In this document: positions 23,425 through 31,179 of the stretch, piece by piece | Position numbering within the stretch: the first letter of the stretch is position 1 | Layout of the letters: the number at the start of each line of letters is the position of its first letter | IMG/VR virus record: IMGVR_UViG_3300030329_005082 | Location: 1 to 64,000 of that record | From: a virus | Length of the DNA stretch: 64,000 bases | Reading direction: 5' to 3' (one strand) | Translations under genes and position numbers: made by a program | Notes under the pieces: generated by a model | Database searches by the model: none | What the model saw: the letters and a program-made list of their open reading frames with translations, nothing else | Told to the model about the DNA's origin: nothing

Positions 23425-24464
23425 TATTTCTGCGTTCCGTTCTGAGAAAAGATGTGTGTGTTACTTTCGTGGGTTCCGGCGGATGTTTGCCGGGACCATT
23501 CTACCTTTTGGCGTAATTCTGTCAAGTCGCGAGCGCCTGAATATGAAAGCCCGCTGCGGATGCCTCCCTCTAAGTCTTGCAGGATCGGGAGCACGTCGCC
23601 CTTGAAAGGAATGTAAGAAGAAACTCCTTCGGGAGTAGATGACTTGTTGCGCCAATCTAGTTGAGCATCTTTTGATGCCATGCCTCGGTATTCTTTTACT
23701 CTGGTATTGTCAGGCAGACTCAAGACCTTACCTGGGCTTTGGGTGGTGCCGGCTAAGAGCGAGCCACACATCACAAAGTCTGCTCCGGCAGCTAAGGCTT
23801 TGACGATATCTCCGGAGGTTTTGATTCCTCCGTCTGCGATGATGGCAACGTCTCGGTCTGTTCTGGCGCAGTCAAAGATTGTTTGTAGACCCGGTAAACC
23901 GTGTCCCGTAACCAAACGAGTACTGCAAATGGAACCCCCACCAATATTACAGCGTACAGCGTTAGCTCCCCAATCAGCAAGATCATTGATACCTTCCAGA
24001 GTGCAGACGTTGCCTGCCATAATATAAATGTGGTTTCCGTACTCTTTCCGCAAAGTGGTAAGAGCTTTTTTCATCAGGATGTGATGACCGTGGGCAACGT
24101 CTACACACAGGATATCAATCCCCGTAGCGATGAGGGCTTCTGCTCGCTCTAGATAATCGCCGGTTACGCCGATGGCTGCGGCAACTTGACCAGACCAGTC
24201 CGTCTGGCTGACTACCTCGTGAGCCATCTTTTGCTGTTCAGTAATTGTATTATACCGATGGAGAACTGCCAAGCCGCCGGCTCTATCCATAGCTAAAGCC
24301 ATCTGGGCTTCCGATACAGTGTCCATCGGCGAGGCAATCACAGGGAGAGTGAACTCTCGGTGACCCAGGTTGCTGCTGATATCAACCTCGCTCCTGCTCG
24401 TGATGTCGCTGTACTGCGGCACGATGAGCATGTCATCATAGGTGACTGCTTCTTTAAACTTCAT
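23424..24464 (-). CDS. guaB: IMP dehydrogenase/GMP reductase family enzyme, CBS-less
   Basis: 346 aa. TIM-barrel motifs: YDDMLIVPQYSD at the N-terminus, catalytic loop IGGGSICSTRLVTGHG with Cys, DGGIKTSGDIVKAL phosphate loop, and EYRGMASKDAQ. The usual IMPDH has about 490 aa with two CBS domains; here those are absent, as in GMP reductase and some phage copies. It either makes XMP from IMP or reduces GMP to IMP. I cannot decide between them from motifs alone. Confidence 0.9.
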   Translation of the reverse strand: MKFKEAVTYDDMLIVPQYSDITSRSEVDISSNLGHREFTLPVIASPMDTVSEAQMALAMDRAGGLAVLHRYNTITEQQKMAHEVVSQTDWSGQVAAAIGVTGDYLERAEALIATGIDILCVDVAHGHHILMKKALTTLRKEYGNHIYIMAGNVCTLEGINDLADWGANAVRCNIGGGSICSTRLVTGHGLPGLQTIFDCARTDRDVAIIADGGIKTSGDIVKALAAGADFVMCGSLLAGTTQSPGKVLSLPDNTRVKEYRGMASKDAQLDWRNKSSTPEGVSSYIPFKGDVLPILQDLEGGIRSGLSYSGARDLTELRQKVEWSRQTSAGTHESNTHIFSQNGTQK

Positions 24465-24735
24465 TATTATTCTCCACCAATTTCTTGGCCTTCTCTTGAC
24501 AGTCCGGACAAAATAACCGGACTAATTGCTTTTCGTTCCTTACTACCACTCGCCACGTCATGTGGGCTTCCTTAGTCTTTGGGAAATCTTGCTGGCAGAC
24601 AGAGCAACTATCTGGCATACGCTGAAACATATTCATCTGCTTAGACATGCGGTTGGCTTGATCCTCTGCCAGCTTCTTTTCCTTCTTCTTTTTTGAGAGC
24701 CGCTTGAGCTTCTTTCGGTGCTTCTTATCCGTCAC
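24454..24735 (-). CDS. Lysine-rich zinc-ribbon protein
   Basis: 93 aa. Starts with a Lys-rich helix (KKHRKKLKRLSKKKKEKK), then CSVCQQDF and FCPDCQEKA forming a CxxC...CxxC zinc site with the sequence MTWRVVVRNEKQLVRL between. Likely nucleic-acid binding. Overlaps the guaB start by 11 bases. Confidence 0.75.
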   Translation of the reverse strand: MTDKKHRKKLKRLSKKKKEKKLAEDQANRMSKQMNMFQRMPDSCSVCQQDFPKTKEAHMTWRVVVRNEKQLVRLFCPDCQEKAKKLVENNNEV

Positions 24736-24901
24736 TGTTGTTCTCTTCCGAAATGGTTCTAAGCTTTCTGAGTGTTCTCTTGCTGAGTTCTAGACCTGCC
24801 GGAACCTTGATGGTGTTTTCGTGAGAGTGTTTTGATTCATAGTAGCACTTCTTGGCATACCACCCCAGAATCTCTAGGTACTCTTCCTTTGTGAGGGACA
24901 T
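24725..24901 (-). CDS. 58-aa hypothetical protein
   Basis: Start at ATG 24901 (MSLTKEEYLEILGW), whose ribosome binding site is weak. Helical N-terminus, C-terminus PAGLELSKRTLRKLRTISE. An upstream Arg-rich frame extension to 25000 is probably not translated. Unknown function. Confidence 0.5.
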   Translation of the reverse strand: MSLTKEEYLEILGWYAKKCYYESKHSHENTIKVPAGLELSKRTLRKLRTISEENNSDG

Positions 24902-24918
24902 GTGCCTGAGCCTTTCTT

Positions 24919-25089
24919 TTATTCTTGTTCGCCGAGTCCGAGCATATCCTTTTCTCGTTCGGCGGTTGTTGAACCGTCTTGCCAATAGACAGTCCACCAC
25001 TGTTCTCCTTTCCGTTTGAAAGGTCCGATAGTGCGTCCCTCCAAGCCAGTTTTGTCATCTTTGACGGTTGTGTTAAGCGACAGTTTCAT
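24919..25089 (-). CDS. SH3-like small protein
   Basis: 56 aa from ATG 25089. LSLNTTVKDDKTGLEGRTIGPFK then EQWWTVYWQDGSTT: a V-x-W strand and Gly turn as in the family. It overlaps the next upstream gene by 17 bases. Confidence 0.6.
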   Translation of the reverse strand: MKLSLNTTVKDDKTGLEGRTIGPFKRKGEQWWTVYWQDGSTTAEREKDMLGLGEQE

Positions 25090-25609
25090 TAGGTTCTCCA
25101 ATCACCTCAAAAGGTTCGTCACGATAATCATACACCCAAGATGGGATTTTGTCTACTGGATAACGCAAGCGTGGCTTGGAAGCATAGAACTTGCGGTAAG
25201 ATACGATGGGGTTGTCCGACCGAAACTCGTCGGGCATTGCCAGCCGGAGCGGCGTACACTCAACGGTTGGAAAGTTATCGGCATTAAACAAAGAGACGAT
25301 CTTCTGAAGGACGGTAGCACACTTGTGAGTCTTGCCGAAGCGTTCTCGGTACTCGCAGATCATAGCCTCGCAGTGTAATGCGAGGTTCATAAAGTTGGCT
25401 GCGGACTCAGCAGCCCACAAGCACGACGGGTGCTTGGGGTTGAACGAGCGATAAGGAGCATCAAGCCCCTGCTCGTTGAGTACGGTAGATAGAATCTGAC
25501 AAGACTCCAAGATCATCTTGACAACACGCAGGTTGTCTTGGGATTGGGCTGACTTGACCCAATCAATCTCGCCGGTCTCTACGTTGCCCTCAATGGCAAA
25601 AATATTCAT
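25073..25609 (-). CDS. Conserved phage protein, 'MNIFAI...VVKMILESCQ' family
   Basis: 178 aa from ATG 25609, preceded by GGAGGG. The blocks RVVKMILESCQILSTVL, HPSCLWAAESAANF, EYRERFGKTHKC and LAMPDEFRSDN match a family common in T4-like and marine phages whose function is unknown to me. Other frames in the region extend to 25834 but cross a promoter, so the short form is preferred. Confidence 0.7.
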   Translation of the reverse strand: MNIFAIEGNVETGEIDWVKSAQSQDNLRVVKMILESCQILSTVLNEQGLDAPYRSFNPKHPSCLWAAESAANFMNLALHCEAMICEYRERFGKTHKCATVLQKIVSLFNADNFPTVECTPLRLAMPDEFRSDNPIVSYRKFYASKPRLRYPVDKIPSWVYDYRDEPFEVIGEPNETVA

Positions 25610-25830
25610 GAACCCTCCGCTAATCTTAATGCTGATTGGGGAATATATTCTTCTTCTAGCCGGAGGCTTCCGGCACCACACCACTGGACCAGTATAAAAA
25701 TTGGGTCGCTGCGACGGCGGGCCAATCGTGTAGACTTGACCAGTCCAACAAAAGGCGGCGATGCGGCTGGTGTCCGGTATCTTACCAGTTGTCCTGGCTT
25801 GAACTTGGGTGTGGCAGCAGAGATACTCAT
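25606..25830 (-). CDS. SH3-like small protein (FKPGQLVRY type)
   Basis: 74 aa. PKFKPGQLVRYRT, FVGLVKSTR, PIFILVQWCGAGS and a C-terminal SALRL match the array family closely, especially the gene at 27781-27996 (ARRRG/ARRRS and WCG shared). First gene of a unit with promoter 25852-25879; it lies just after the FtsH gene on the genome's left side. Confidence 0.75.
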   Translation of the reverse strand: MSISAATPKFKPGQLVRYRTPAASPPFVGLVKSTRLARRRSDPIFILVQWCGAGSLRLEEEYIPQSALRLAEGS

Positions 25831-25851
25831 ACAAACCCTTTCTACATTATT

Positions 25852-25879
25852 AGAATAGCAGGTTATCAGGAAGTGTCAA
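25852..25879 (-). promoter_or_regulatory. Extended -10 promoter
   Basis: TTGACA (25874-25879), 16-base spacer, TGC-TATTCT (25852-25857), AAAGGG ribosome binding site before ATG 25830. Confidence 0.78.
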
Positions 25880-25887
25880 GTCTTTTA

Positions 25888-27714
25888 CTAAAATGATTCT
25901 AAATCTAACACAGAGAACAAATCATCCAGTTCAGATGCCATTACTGTATCATGTTCCATCAAAGCATTTGTGAGAAGAGCTATGTGTTCTCGTTTTTCTT
26001 CCAGCAATTTTTCAGCGGACTCAAGGGATGCCTGAATGATTTCGCGAACTGATCTATCAAACTGCTCTTTAAAGAACTCCGAGGTCTCACTGGCTCTGGG
26101 TGCATATGGGCTTTCTGCCTGCTGTCCAAAATATAAAGGACCAAGAGCGCCCATGCCATAATTCTTCACCATCTGTTCGGCGAGTTGTTTGGCGCGCATC
26201 AGATCATTAGAGACACCCGTGGACGTGCCCTCTATCCCAAAGAACATTTTCTCAGCAATGTATCCGCCCAGGAGAACTTGAATTCGTGCTGAGTTTTCTT
26301 TCTTGCTCCATGAGTAGCGGTCGTCATCTGGCATTTGTACCGTAAGTCCCAGAGCCTGACCGTGCGGAATGATCGTTACCTTGTGAAGAGGGTCAGTGTC
26401 CTCTAGGTAATATGCCAATACAGCGTGCCCTGCCTCGTGGACAGCGGTAGCATGGCGGGAAGATTCGGACAGCTTCATAGATTTTCTAGGCTTGCCCATG
26501 ATTACTTTGTCTTTTGCATCTTCAAAGTGATTATTATTTATCGTGTCTGATCGGTCCATGGCTGCGATGATACAAGCCTCGTTGACTAGGTTGGATAAGT
26601 CAGCACCTGACAACCCTGGGGTTGTGGCTGCGAGCACCTCCAAATCTACATCATCGCCAAGAGGTGCAGTATCCGTGTGAATCTTAAGGATCTGAAGTCT
26701 TCCGTTAGAGTCGGGAAGAGGAACGGACACCTTGCGATCAAAACGACCAGGGCGGGTGAGAGCCTTGTCTAGTGTGTCTATGCGGTTGGTGGCAGCTAAA
26801 ACAATAATGCCCGAGTTCTCTTGGAACCCATCTAACTCTACTAGTATTTGGTTTAATGTTTGTTCTCTTTCGTCATTACCGTTGCCGGCACCGCCAGCAC
26901 GACGCTTGCCGATTGCATCAAGCTCATCTATGAAAACCACACAAGGAGCCATTTGTTTTGCCCTGTCAAAAAGGTCACGAACCCTGCTAGCACCCACGCC
27001 AACATACATCTCAACAAACTCAGATCCGGATGTCACAATAAAAGGGACCCCTGCCTCGCCAGCCATGGCTTTTGCCAGCAGAGTCTTGCCGGTGCCTGGC
27101 GGGCCATGAAGAAGAACGCCCTTTGGCAGCTTACTGCCGAGGCGCACAAACCGCATGGGATCCCTCAAGAATTCTACAAGCTCAGAGAGTTCTGTCTTCG
27201 CTTCGTCGCAGCCAGCCACATCTTCAAACCGGGCACCACCTTCGCTCGGAAGAATTACCCTGGCTTTGTTGCGGGTAAAGGTTGTCATCTGTCCGGGTCC
27301 TGCTCGGCTGAGTACGGATTTTATAACATAGAATACCACCAAAAAGATAATGATCATCGGCAGCCAAGAAACAATAATGGTTACCAACAAAGAAGGTTTC
27401 TCTTCCTTTAAAAATATAAGTTCAATGTTCTTACTTTTTGACAGATCCCTTAAAACATCTTCAGCTAAAGGAGCGACTGTCTTATATCGCTGCTCATCTA
27501 TGGTAATCGTCCATGTGTTTTCTTGAATTTTTATTTCAATATCTTTTTGCCTTTGGTCTGCATCCTTTAAAAGCTGCAAGGTTTTACTATAAGACAATGA
27601 AGTTACAGGAGAACGAGAAGGTCCAGGGGAGCTAGTCCACATGAGCATCAAGAATATGGCAGCAAACACACCCATCCAGATGTAAAGATTCCTATGCCAT
27701 CTTCCAGAACCCAT
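25888..27714 (-). CDS. ftsH: FtsH AAA+ zinc metalloprotease
   Basis: 608 aa, full length. Two membrane spans at about 11-26 and 109-131 flank a periplasmic domain. Walker A GPPGTGKT (204-211), Walker B VVFIDE (259-264), pore loop FVEMYVG (233-239), [20 protein letters not shown] arginine finger, and zinc site HEAGH (426-430). It would degrade membrane or soluble proteins at the inner membrane. Host FtsH controls lysogeny in some phages, but a phage copy is unusual. The ribosome binding site is GGAGG. No terminator is obvious after it. Confidence 0.95.
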   Translation of the reverse strand: MGSGRWHRNLYIWMGVFAAIFLMLMWTSSPGPSRSPVTSLSYSKTLQLLKDADQRQKDIEIKIQENTWTITIDEQRYKTVAPLAEDVLRDLSKSKNIELIFLKEEKPSLLVTIIVSWLPMIIIFLVVFYVIKSVLSRAGPGQMTTFTRNKARVILPSEGGARFEDVAGCDEAKTELSELVEFLRDPMRFVRLGSKLPKGVLLHGPPGTGKTLLAKAMAGEAGVPFIVTSGSEFVEMYVGVGASRVRDLFDRAKQMAPCVVFIDELDAIGKRRAGGAGNGNDEREQTLNQILVELDGFQENSGIIVLAATNRIDTLDKALTRPGRFDRKVSVPLPDSNGRLQILKIHTDTAPLGDDVDLEVLAATTPGLSGADLSNLVNEACIIAAMDRSDTINNNHFEDAKDKVIMGKPRKSMKLSESSRHATAVHEAGHAVLAYYLEDTDPLHKVTIIPHGQALGLTVQMPDDDRYSWSKKENSARIQVLLGGYIAEKMFFGIEGTSTGVSNDLMRAKQLAEQMVKNYGMGALGPLYFGQQAESPYAPRASETSEFFKEQFDRSVREIIQASLESAEKLLEEKREHIALLTNALMEHDTVMASELDDLFSVLDLESF

Positions 27715-27780
27715 ACCCTTGGTCCTCCGTTACCCTTCTAAAATATTTAGTTCCGACAGATGACTTATGGGACAGCTTTT

Positions 27781-27996
27781 TTATTCTGAACTTCTGGCAA
27801 CAAGGGTGAGGAGACTCTCGTCTAAGATATTTTTATTGTATATGCGCGGAGGCAAGCCACACCACTCAACATGAATCTGTGGAGACTCCCCGCGACGGCG
27901 AGCAATAGTTGTTTTCACAACGAGAGCCAAGAAGGGATAGTCCGAATATTTCAACTCAACTAAGTCACCTGGCTTAAGCTTGGGCATGATAGCCAT
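27781..27996 (-). CDS. SH3-like array gene 1
   Basis: 71 aa. PKLKPGDLVELKY, FLALVVKTT, HVEWCGLPPRIY and LLTLVARS. Nearest sister is the gene at 25606-25830 (shared ARRRG-S and V-W-CG). First copy downstream of FtsH's start side, its ATG overlaps the preceding stop (TGATG). Confidence 0.8.
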   Translation of the reverse strand: MAIMPKLKPGDLVELKYSDYPFLALVVKTTIARRRGESPQIHVEWCGLPPRIYNKNILDESLLTLVARSSE

Positions 27997-28238
27997 CAGG
28001 GTTCGCTCACGATATCCCAGCAGTTATGAGCGTTGACAAGCAATTCTTCAAATCGCTCGCCGGTTTCAAGAATCTGCATCTTGACGTAGCGGCGGGGAGG
28101 ATAGCCATTGCTCGGCTTTGTCCCAGCATAGGCTCTAGCAAGAACCAAAGCTAGCTGACCGTAGCGGGCACTATGACGGGCTCGCAAAATAGTTCCGGGC
28201 TGCTGCACTTTCCACATCTTATCCTGGCTATCTAGCAT
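27996..28238 (-). CDS. SH3-like array gene 2
   Basis: 80 aa from ATG 28238, which has GGAGG nine bases upstream. QQPGTILRARHSARYGQLALVLARAY, then YVKMQILETGERFEELLV. Another ATG at 28217 with AGGA is an alternative start. Stop overlaps the next ATG by one base. Confidence 0.7.
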   Translation of the reverse strand: MLDSQDKMWKVQQPGTILRARHSARYGQLALVLARAYAGTKPSNGYPPRRYVKMQILETGERFEELLVNAHNCWDIVSEP

Positions 28239-28452
28239 GACTGACCACCTCCCAATTAGCTGCCACAAAAAGAACTCGGTGTCCGCTGGGAAATACCGCA
28301 TCCCACAGAAAGCTTTGACCGCACCGAACTTGCTTGGGTGCGAGGACAGCATACTCGCCATGTTGTTTGACGGCTTTGTTTTTCCGACAGTGCTCAACAA
28401 CACGAAGCAGTGTGCCGGGCTTTAAATCTTTGTGCTCAGTATCCCTATGCAC
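28228..28452 (-). CDS. SH3-like array gene 3
   Basis: 74 aa from GTG 28452, preceded by GGAG. DLKPGTLLRVVEH, EYAVLAPKQV, WDAVFPSGHRVLFVAANWEVV. It overlaps the 28445 gene stop by 8 bases and gene 2 by 11 bases. Confidence 0.7.
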   Translation of the reverse strand: MHRDTEHKDLKPGTLLRVVEHCRKNKAVKQHGEYAVLAPKQVRCGQSFLWDAVFPSGHRVLFVAANWEVVSHAR

Positions 28453-28681
28453 TGATCTTCTCCAGAAAATATGCCGCTTCCCATACTGGCTCTTCATTAT
28501 CAAAAGATACTAGACAGGCATCTTCATCCATTGTGAATGTCGTGTAGTCCATATTCTTTTTTCCTGTTCCCAACACAACGCCAAGCCGATCTTTGCCGGC
28601 GATTACATATCGCCTAACGATATCACCGACCTTGAAATGGTGATCCGAAAGATACTCAACGCGGCGATGATGGATCTTCAC
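28445..28681 (-). CDS. SH3-like array gene 4
   Basis: 78 aa, GTG 28681 overlapping the stop of a 26-aa peptide gene. HFKVGDIVRRYV, RLGVVLGTGKK, ACLVSFDNEEPVWEAAYFLE. The W and final short strand fit the family. Confidence 0.7.
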   Translation of the reverse strand: MKIHHRRVEYLSDHHFKVGDIVRRYVIAGKDRLGVVLGTGKKNMDYTTFTMDEDACLVSFDNEEPVWEAAYFLEKISA

Positions 28682-28758
28682 CGGATGCGCCCCCAGAACC
28701 AGAGGATGTAGCCGCCGATGATGGTGCCGTAAAAGATGCCGCCAATTAGTTCACTCAT
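28678..28758 (-). CDS. 26-aa membrane peptide inside the SH3 array
   Basis: ATG 28758 overlaps the stop of the upstream gene (TAATG). MSELIGGIFYGTIIGGYILW is a single span with small-residue (GxxxG-like) spacing. It is the only non-SH3 gene of the array. The tight overlaps on both sides suggest it is real. Confidence 0.55.
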   Translation of the reverse strand: MSELIGGIFYGTIIGGYILWFWGRIR

Positions 28759-28955
28759 TATTTTGCCTTCTCAATGTATCTTATTGGGTATTGTTTTGAG
28801 ACTTGTGTTCCGAACATAACATCAACCACTGTTTCTTCGGAGGAGAGGTATTCGTCCTGCACCCAATAATTACCCTTTACGATGATCCCCACCTTATTGC
28901 GGGTCCGATCAGCAACTAGGTCTCCTACCCTATATTCTACCCAATCTGGATTCAT
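28758..28955 (-). CDS. SH3-like array gene 5
   Basis: 65 aa from ATG 28955, overlapping the upstream stop by one base. EYRVGDLVADRTR, KVGIIVKGNYWV, VVDVMFGTQVSK, and a final IRYIEKAK. Confidence 0.75.
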   Translation of the reverse strand: MNPDWVEYRVGDLVADRTRNKVGIIVKGNYWVQDEYLSSEETVVDVMFGTQVSKQYPIRYIEKAK

Positions 28956-29152
28956 CAATACATCCTCGTGGTCAGGTGGCTTCTGTGAATGTGGACGGTA
29001 TTGCCATCAGGCTTCAACACTTTCCAATAACTTTTGTTTAGCTCTTCAATCAAAACCAGCGGGGTCTTGTGCTCTGCGTGCCAGATAAACCAATTGGCTG
29101 ACATATGGTCAATAGAGGTTTTGCGAATGCGAACCAAATCACCCGGCTTCAC
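28955..29152 (-). CDS. SH3-like array gene 6
   Basis: 65 aa, GTG 29152 with strong ribosome binding site GGAGGTGATAA. KPGDLVRIRKT, TPLVLIEELNKSYWKVLKPDG, HLTTRMY. The ribosome binding site and start are read as EVISEAG in the previous gene. Confidence 0.75.
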   Translation of the reverse strand: MKPGDLVRIRKTSIDHMSANWFIWHAEHKTPLVLIEELNKSYWKVLKPDGNTVHIHRSHLTTRMY

Positions 29153-29315
29153 TTATCACCTCCACCAACTTGCTATCCCGCCGTACCCGCTGGGGACCCA
29201 TCCTCACACACTCCACCCACATAACCTCTGGGTCCTCTTTATCATAGCGGGAAATATAACCAGTATCCATGACCACCCCATGGGCTTTGAACTGGACTAG
29301 GGTTCCGAGTTTCAT
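29139..29315 (-). CDS. SH3-like array gene 7 (58 aa)
   Basis: ATG 29315. KLGTLVQFKAHGVVMDTGY, VMWVECVRMG, KLVEVISEAG. A 14-base overlap with the next gene places the stop TGA inside the Gly-Asp codons of its PGD motif. Confidence 0.7.
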   Translation of the reverse strand: MKLGTLVQFKAHGVVMDTGYISRYDKEDPEVMWVECVRMGPQRVRRDSKLVEVISEAG

Positions 29316-29554
29316 GATAAAATCTCCGCTTGGTCATCAAATATCATAACGCCATCGTCGTACATCTCAAGGTCTCTAAGAGCCTCAAAACGGACAATGG
29401 ATGGATAGACCCTTGTCCCATCTATTACTCTATGAGCTAGGTCATACTTTTCTTTGACCACCAGTCCGATTTCTCCCACAAGGCGGCATCGGATGCCCGG
29501 TGCGAAAGTAACCAGACCAGACTCATTTACTTTGATGATTTGCCCTAGTTTCAT
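29312..29554 (-). CDS. SH3-like array gene 8
   Basis: 80 aa. KLGQIIKVNESG, GEIGLVVKEKYDL, SIVRFEALRDLEMY, AEILS at the end. Stop overlaps the next start by four bases. Confidence 0.7.
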   Translation of the reverse strand: MKLGQIIKVNESGLVTFAPGIRCRLVGEIGLVVKEKYDLAHRVIDGTRVYPSIVRFEALRDLEMYDDGVMIFDDQAEILS

Positions 29555-29796
29555 GAGACCTGCTCCAAGTTACAAACATAATCTACGAAAGAGGGCGTGC
29601 CGTCAAAAGGCTCACACAGATAGAAGATGTGTTCCTCGGCTCCCTCATAATCTCGGTCAAACGAGCAAGCGGGCGACACGCTGACAACCAAAGCAAGTTT
29701 GCCAACCACATCTTCGTGACTGCTCTTGACCAGCATACCTGGCTGGATACGGCAGCGTTTCTGGATTGCCTTGTGAAGTTCTTTACCTTGCAGCAT
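29551..29796 (-). CDS. SH3-like array gene 9, first of a unit
   Basis: 81 aa. RIQPGMLVKSSHED, KLALVVSVSPAC, HIFYLCEPFDG, LEQVS. N-terminal extension MLQGKELHKAIQKRC is unlike the others. Begins a promoter-led unit (29816-29843). Confidence 0.7.
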   Translation of the reverse strand: MLQGKELHKAIQKRCRIQPGMLVKSSHEDVVGKLALVVSVSPACSFDRDYEGAEEHIFYLCEPFDGTPSFVDYVCNLEQVS

Positions 29797-29815
29797 AACT
29801 CTCCCTTACAACATT

Positions 29816-29843
29816 ATATTACCATAGCCAGATTGAGAGTCAA
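29816..29843 (-). promoter_or_regulatory. Extended -10 promoter inside the SH3 array
   Basis: TTGACT (29838-29843), 16-base spacer, TGG-TAATAT (29816-29821), then TGTAAGGGAGAG before ATG 29796. It divides the array into two transcription units. Confidence 0.78.
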
Positions 29844-29859
29844 GCTTTTTAAAATATAT

Positions 29860-30078
29860 TTATATTTTTTCTGCCTTTGAAATGAGGGTAATCTTGTCAC
29901 TTCCAATCCAATATTCTGCGTGGGGTGTTCGCACCAAAAACTTATTGTCGGCGGTGAAAACAAAACGCTGCTTAATAACAATGCCGGCAAGCTTTGTCTC
30001 GGCAATATATTCTTCGGTTGCTCGTTTTGCCGTGAACTCCACAAGGTCACCAAGCTGATACCTAAACGGGCTGCTCAT
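29860..30078 (-). CDS. SH3-like array gene 10
   Basis: 72 aa. RYQLGDLVEFTAKRA, LAGIVIKQRFVF, EYWIGSDKITLISKAEK. Overlaps gene 11 by 17 bases. It lies just upstream of the promoter at 29816-29843. Confidence 0.75.
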   Translation of the reverse strand: MSSPFRYQLGDLVEFTAKRATEEYIAETKLAGIVIKQRFVFTADNKFLVRTPHAEYWIGSDKITLISKAEKI

Positions 30079-30283
30079 CGGTTACCAACTTCAAATGATG
30101 GACAGAATAATATTCTTCCAGTTCGTAGCCAAGCCAACTAACTTTTACACAGGTTGTCCCGTGGTTTTTGACTTCTGGGTAAGACAGGACAAGTCCAAGT
30201 TGACGACCGTGCCTCTCTTTGATGTGAGCGGCTTCGTTGACACTCCAGTTGGGCTCAACTAAATCACCTGGCTTAAGATTCAC
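30062..30283 (-). CDS. SH3-like array gene 11
   Basis: 73 aa from GTG 30283, ribosome binding site GGAGGTACTCA, in place of a longer open frame. NLKPGDLVEPNWS, RQLGLVLSYPEV, CVKVSWLGYELEEYYSVHHLKLV. Model member of the family, with all five strand segments visible. Confidence 0.8.
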   Translation of the reverse strand: MNLKPGDLVEPNWSVNEAAHIKERHGRQLGLVLSYPEVKNHGTTCVKVSWLGYELEEYYSVHHLKLVTDEQPV

Positions 30284-30467
30284 TGAGTACCTCCAAGTAG
30301 TGTGAACTCCACTCTTTCCGAGTCTCAGTTTTCGGGTGAATGACAGTGACAACCTGCTCTTCCTCGTGGGGATCGTTGGGATAACGAGTACGAACCCCAA
30401 GAACAATGGCATAGCCGTGATGATAGGCAAATCCTTTTTTCACTGCCACTAAATCACCGGGCTTCAT
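30273..30467 (-). CDS. SH3-like array gene 12
   Basis: 64 aa. KPGDLVAVKKG, GYAIVLGVRTRY, VVTVIHPKTETRKEW, HYLEVLSES. The C-terminal EVLSES is encoded by the ribosome binding site and start of gene 11. Confidence 0.8.
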   Translation of the reverse strand: MKPGDLVAVKKGFAYHHGYAIVLGVRTRYPNDPHEEEQVVTVIHPKTETRKEWSSHYLEVLSES

Positions 30468-30627
30468 TGATTATCTCCAGCGAAGTAATAGGATGAGAAA
30501 AGGTGCCGTAGTCGGCAGACCACTGGACCTTAATAACGGCTCCGTCTACATTGACCACAAGTCCGAGTTGCTGACGTTTCCAGCCCATCCACCCTTGTTG
30601 TCGTTTTACTAAATTACCGACTTTCAC
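30454..30627 (-). CDS. SH3-like array gene 13 (57 aa)
   Basis: GTG 30627 with GGAGGTGTTGA. KVGNLVKRQQG, QLGLVVNVDGAVIKVQW, SLEIINEAR. Overlaps gene 12 by 14 bases: its stop TGA lies in the Gly-Asp codons of the KPGDL motif. Confidence 0.72.
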   Translation of the reverse strand: MKVGNLVKRQQGWMGWKRQQLGLVVNVDGAVIKVQWSADYGTFSHPITSLEIINEAR

Positions 30628-30814
30628 TCAACACCTCCTTGACTCGCCAAGAACTACAACTGCCATTGCTGTCGTCATCAGTGTATCGCAACTTAACATG
30701 GGGATACATTGAATCGTCGTGTCGGAACTCGACCTCCGTAAGAATAGCCATATGGTCCGACTTCATCATAACAAGATCGCCAACCTTTAGGCTCTTGCGC
30801 CAGTCATTATTCAC
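30614..30814 (-). CDS. SH3-like array gene 14
   Basis: 66 aa from GTG 30814 (GGAG upstream). SLKVGDLVMMKSDH, AILTEVEFRHDD, HVKLRYTDDDSNG, VKEVLSESR. Also a 14-base overlap with gene 13, stop TAA inside Gly-Asn codons of KVGNL. Confidence 0.75.
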   Translation of the reverse strand: MNNDWRKSLKVGDLVMMKSDHMAILTEVEFRHDDSMYPHVKLRYTDDDSNGSCSSWRVKEVLSESR

Positions 30815-31115
30815 CGATAATCTCCATCGGGCGGAGGATAGCAACATCACGTCGCTTTTTCCCTAGCTTGGGGAAGTGAGTAAACCCTTGGGGGATCTCT
30901 AAGTTTTTCCCCCATTTGGGATCTTTGCGGGCTTGAGACTTTGATTTGAAGATGCCCACCTGAACCAGTACATCCAACATGGTGGCTGTCTCGGGCAATA
31001 CGGTTACATCTTCTGCTGGGCACTGAAAGAACAATTCATGCTCATCCCCAACCCGAAAGTCGTTATCTACAATAAAGCAGAACTCGTTATCTTCTAGCTG
31101 CTTGATGTTAGACAT
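30807..31115 (-). CDS. Hypothetical protein with S4-like C-terminus
   Basis: 102 aa from ATG 31115. FRVGDEHELFFQCP at the N-terminus, then LVQVGIFKSKSQARKDPKW and VAILRPMEI. The 'L...GIFKSKSeARk' pattern recalls the S4 RNA-binding motif. First gene of the unit that runs through array genes 14 to 10. Role unknown. Confidence 0.6.
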   Translation of the reverse strand: MSNIKQLEDNEFCFIVDNDFRVGDEHELFFQCPAEDVTVLPETATMLDVLVQVGIFKSKSQARKDPKWGKNLEIPQGFTHFPKLGKKRRDVAILRPMEIIGE

Positions 31116-31133
31116 GGCTCTCTCCACACTATT

Positions 31134-31161
31134 ATAATAGCATAGATGATTTCATTGTCAA
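31134..31161 (-). promoter_or_regulatory. Extended -10 promoter
   Basis: TTGACA (31156-31161), 16-base spacer, TGC-TATTAT (31134-31139), GTGTGGAGAG before ATG 31115. Confidence 0.8.
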
Positions 31162-31179
31162 GAAAACGATGTTATTTAT

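Noticed and set aside
28403-28440. Longer starts of the array genes (frames extended upstream)
   Set aside because: They ignore the strong ribosome binding sites and the recurring overlaps, and would add non-conserved N-terminal extensions.
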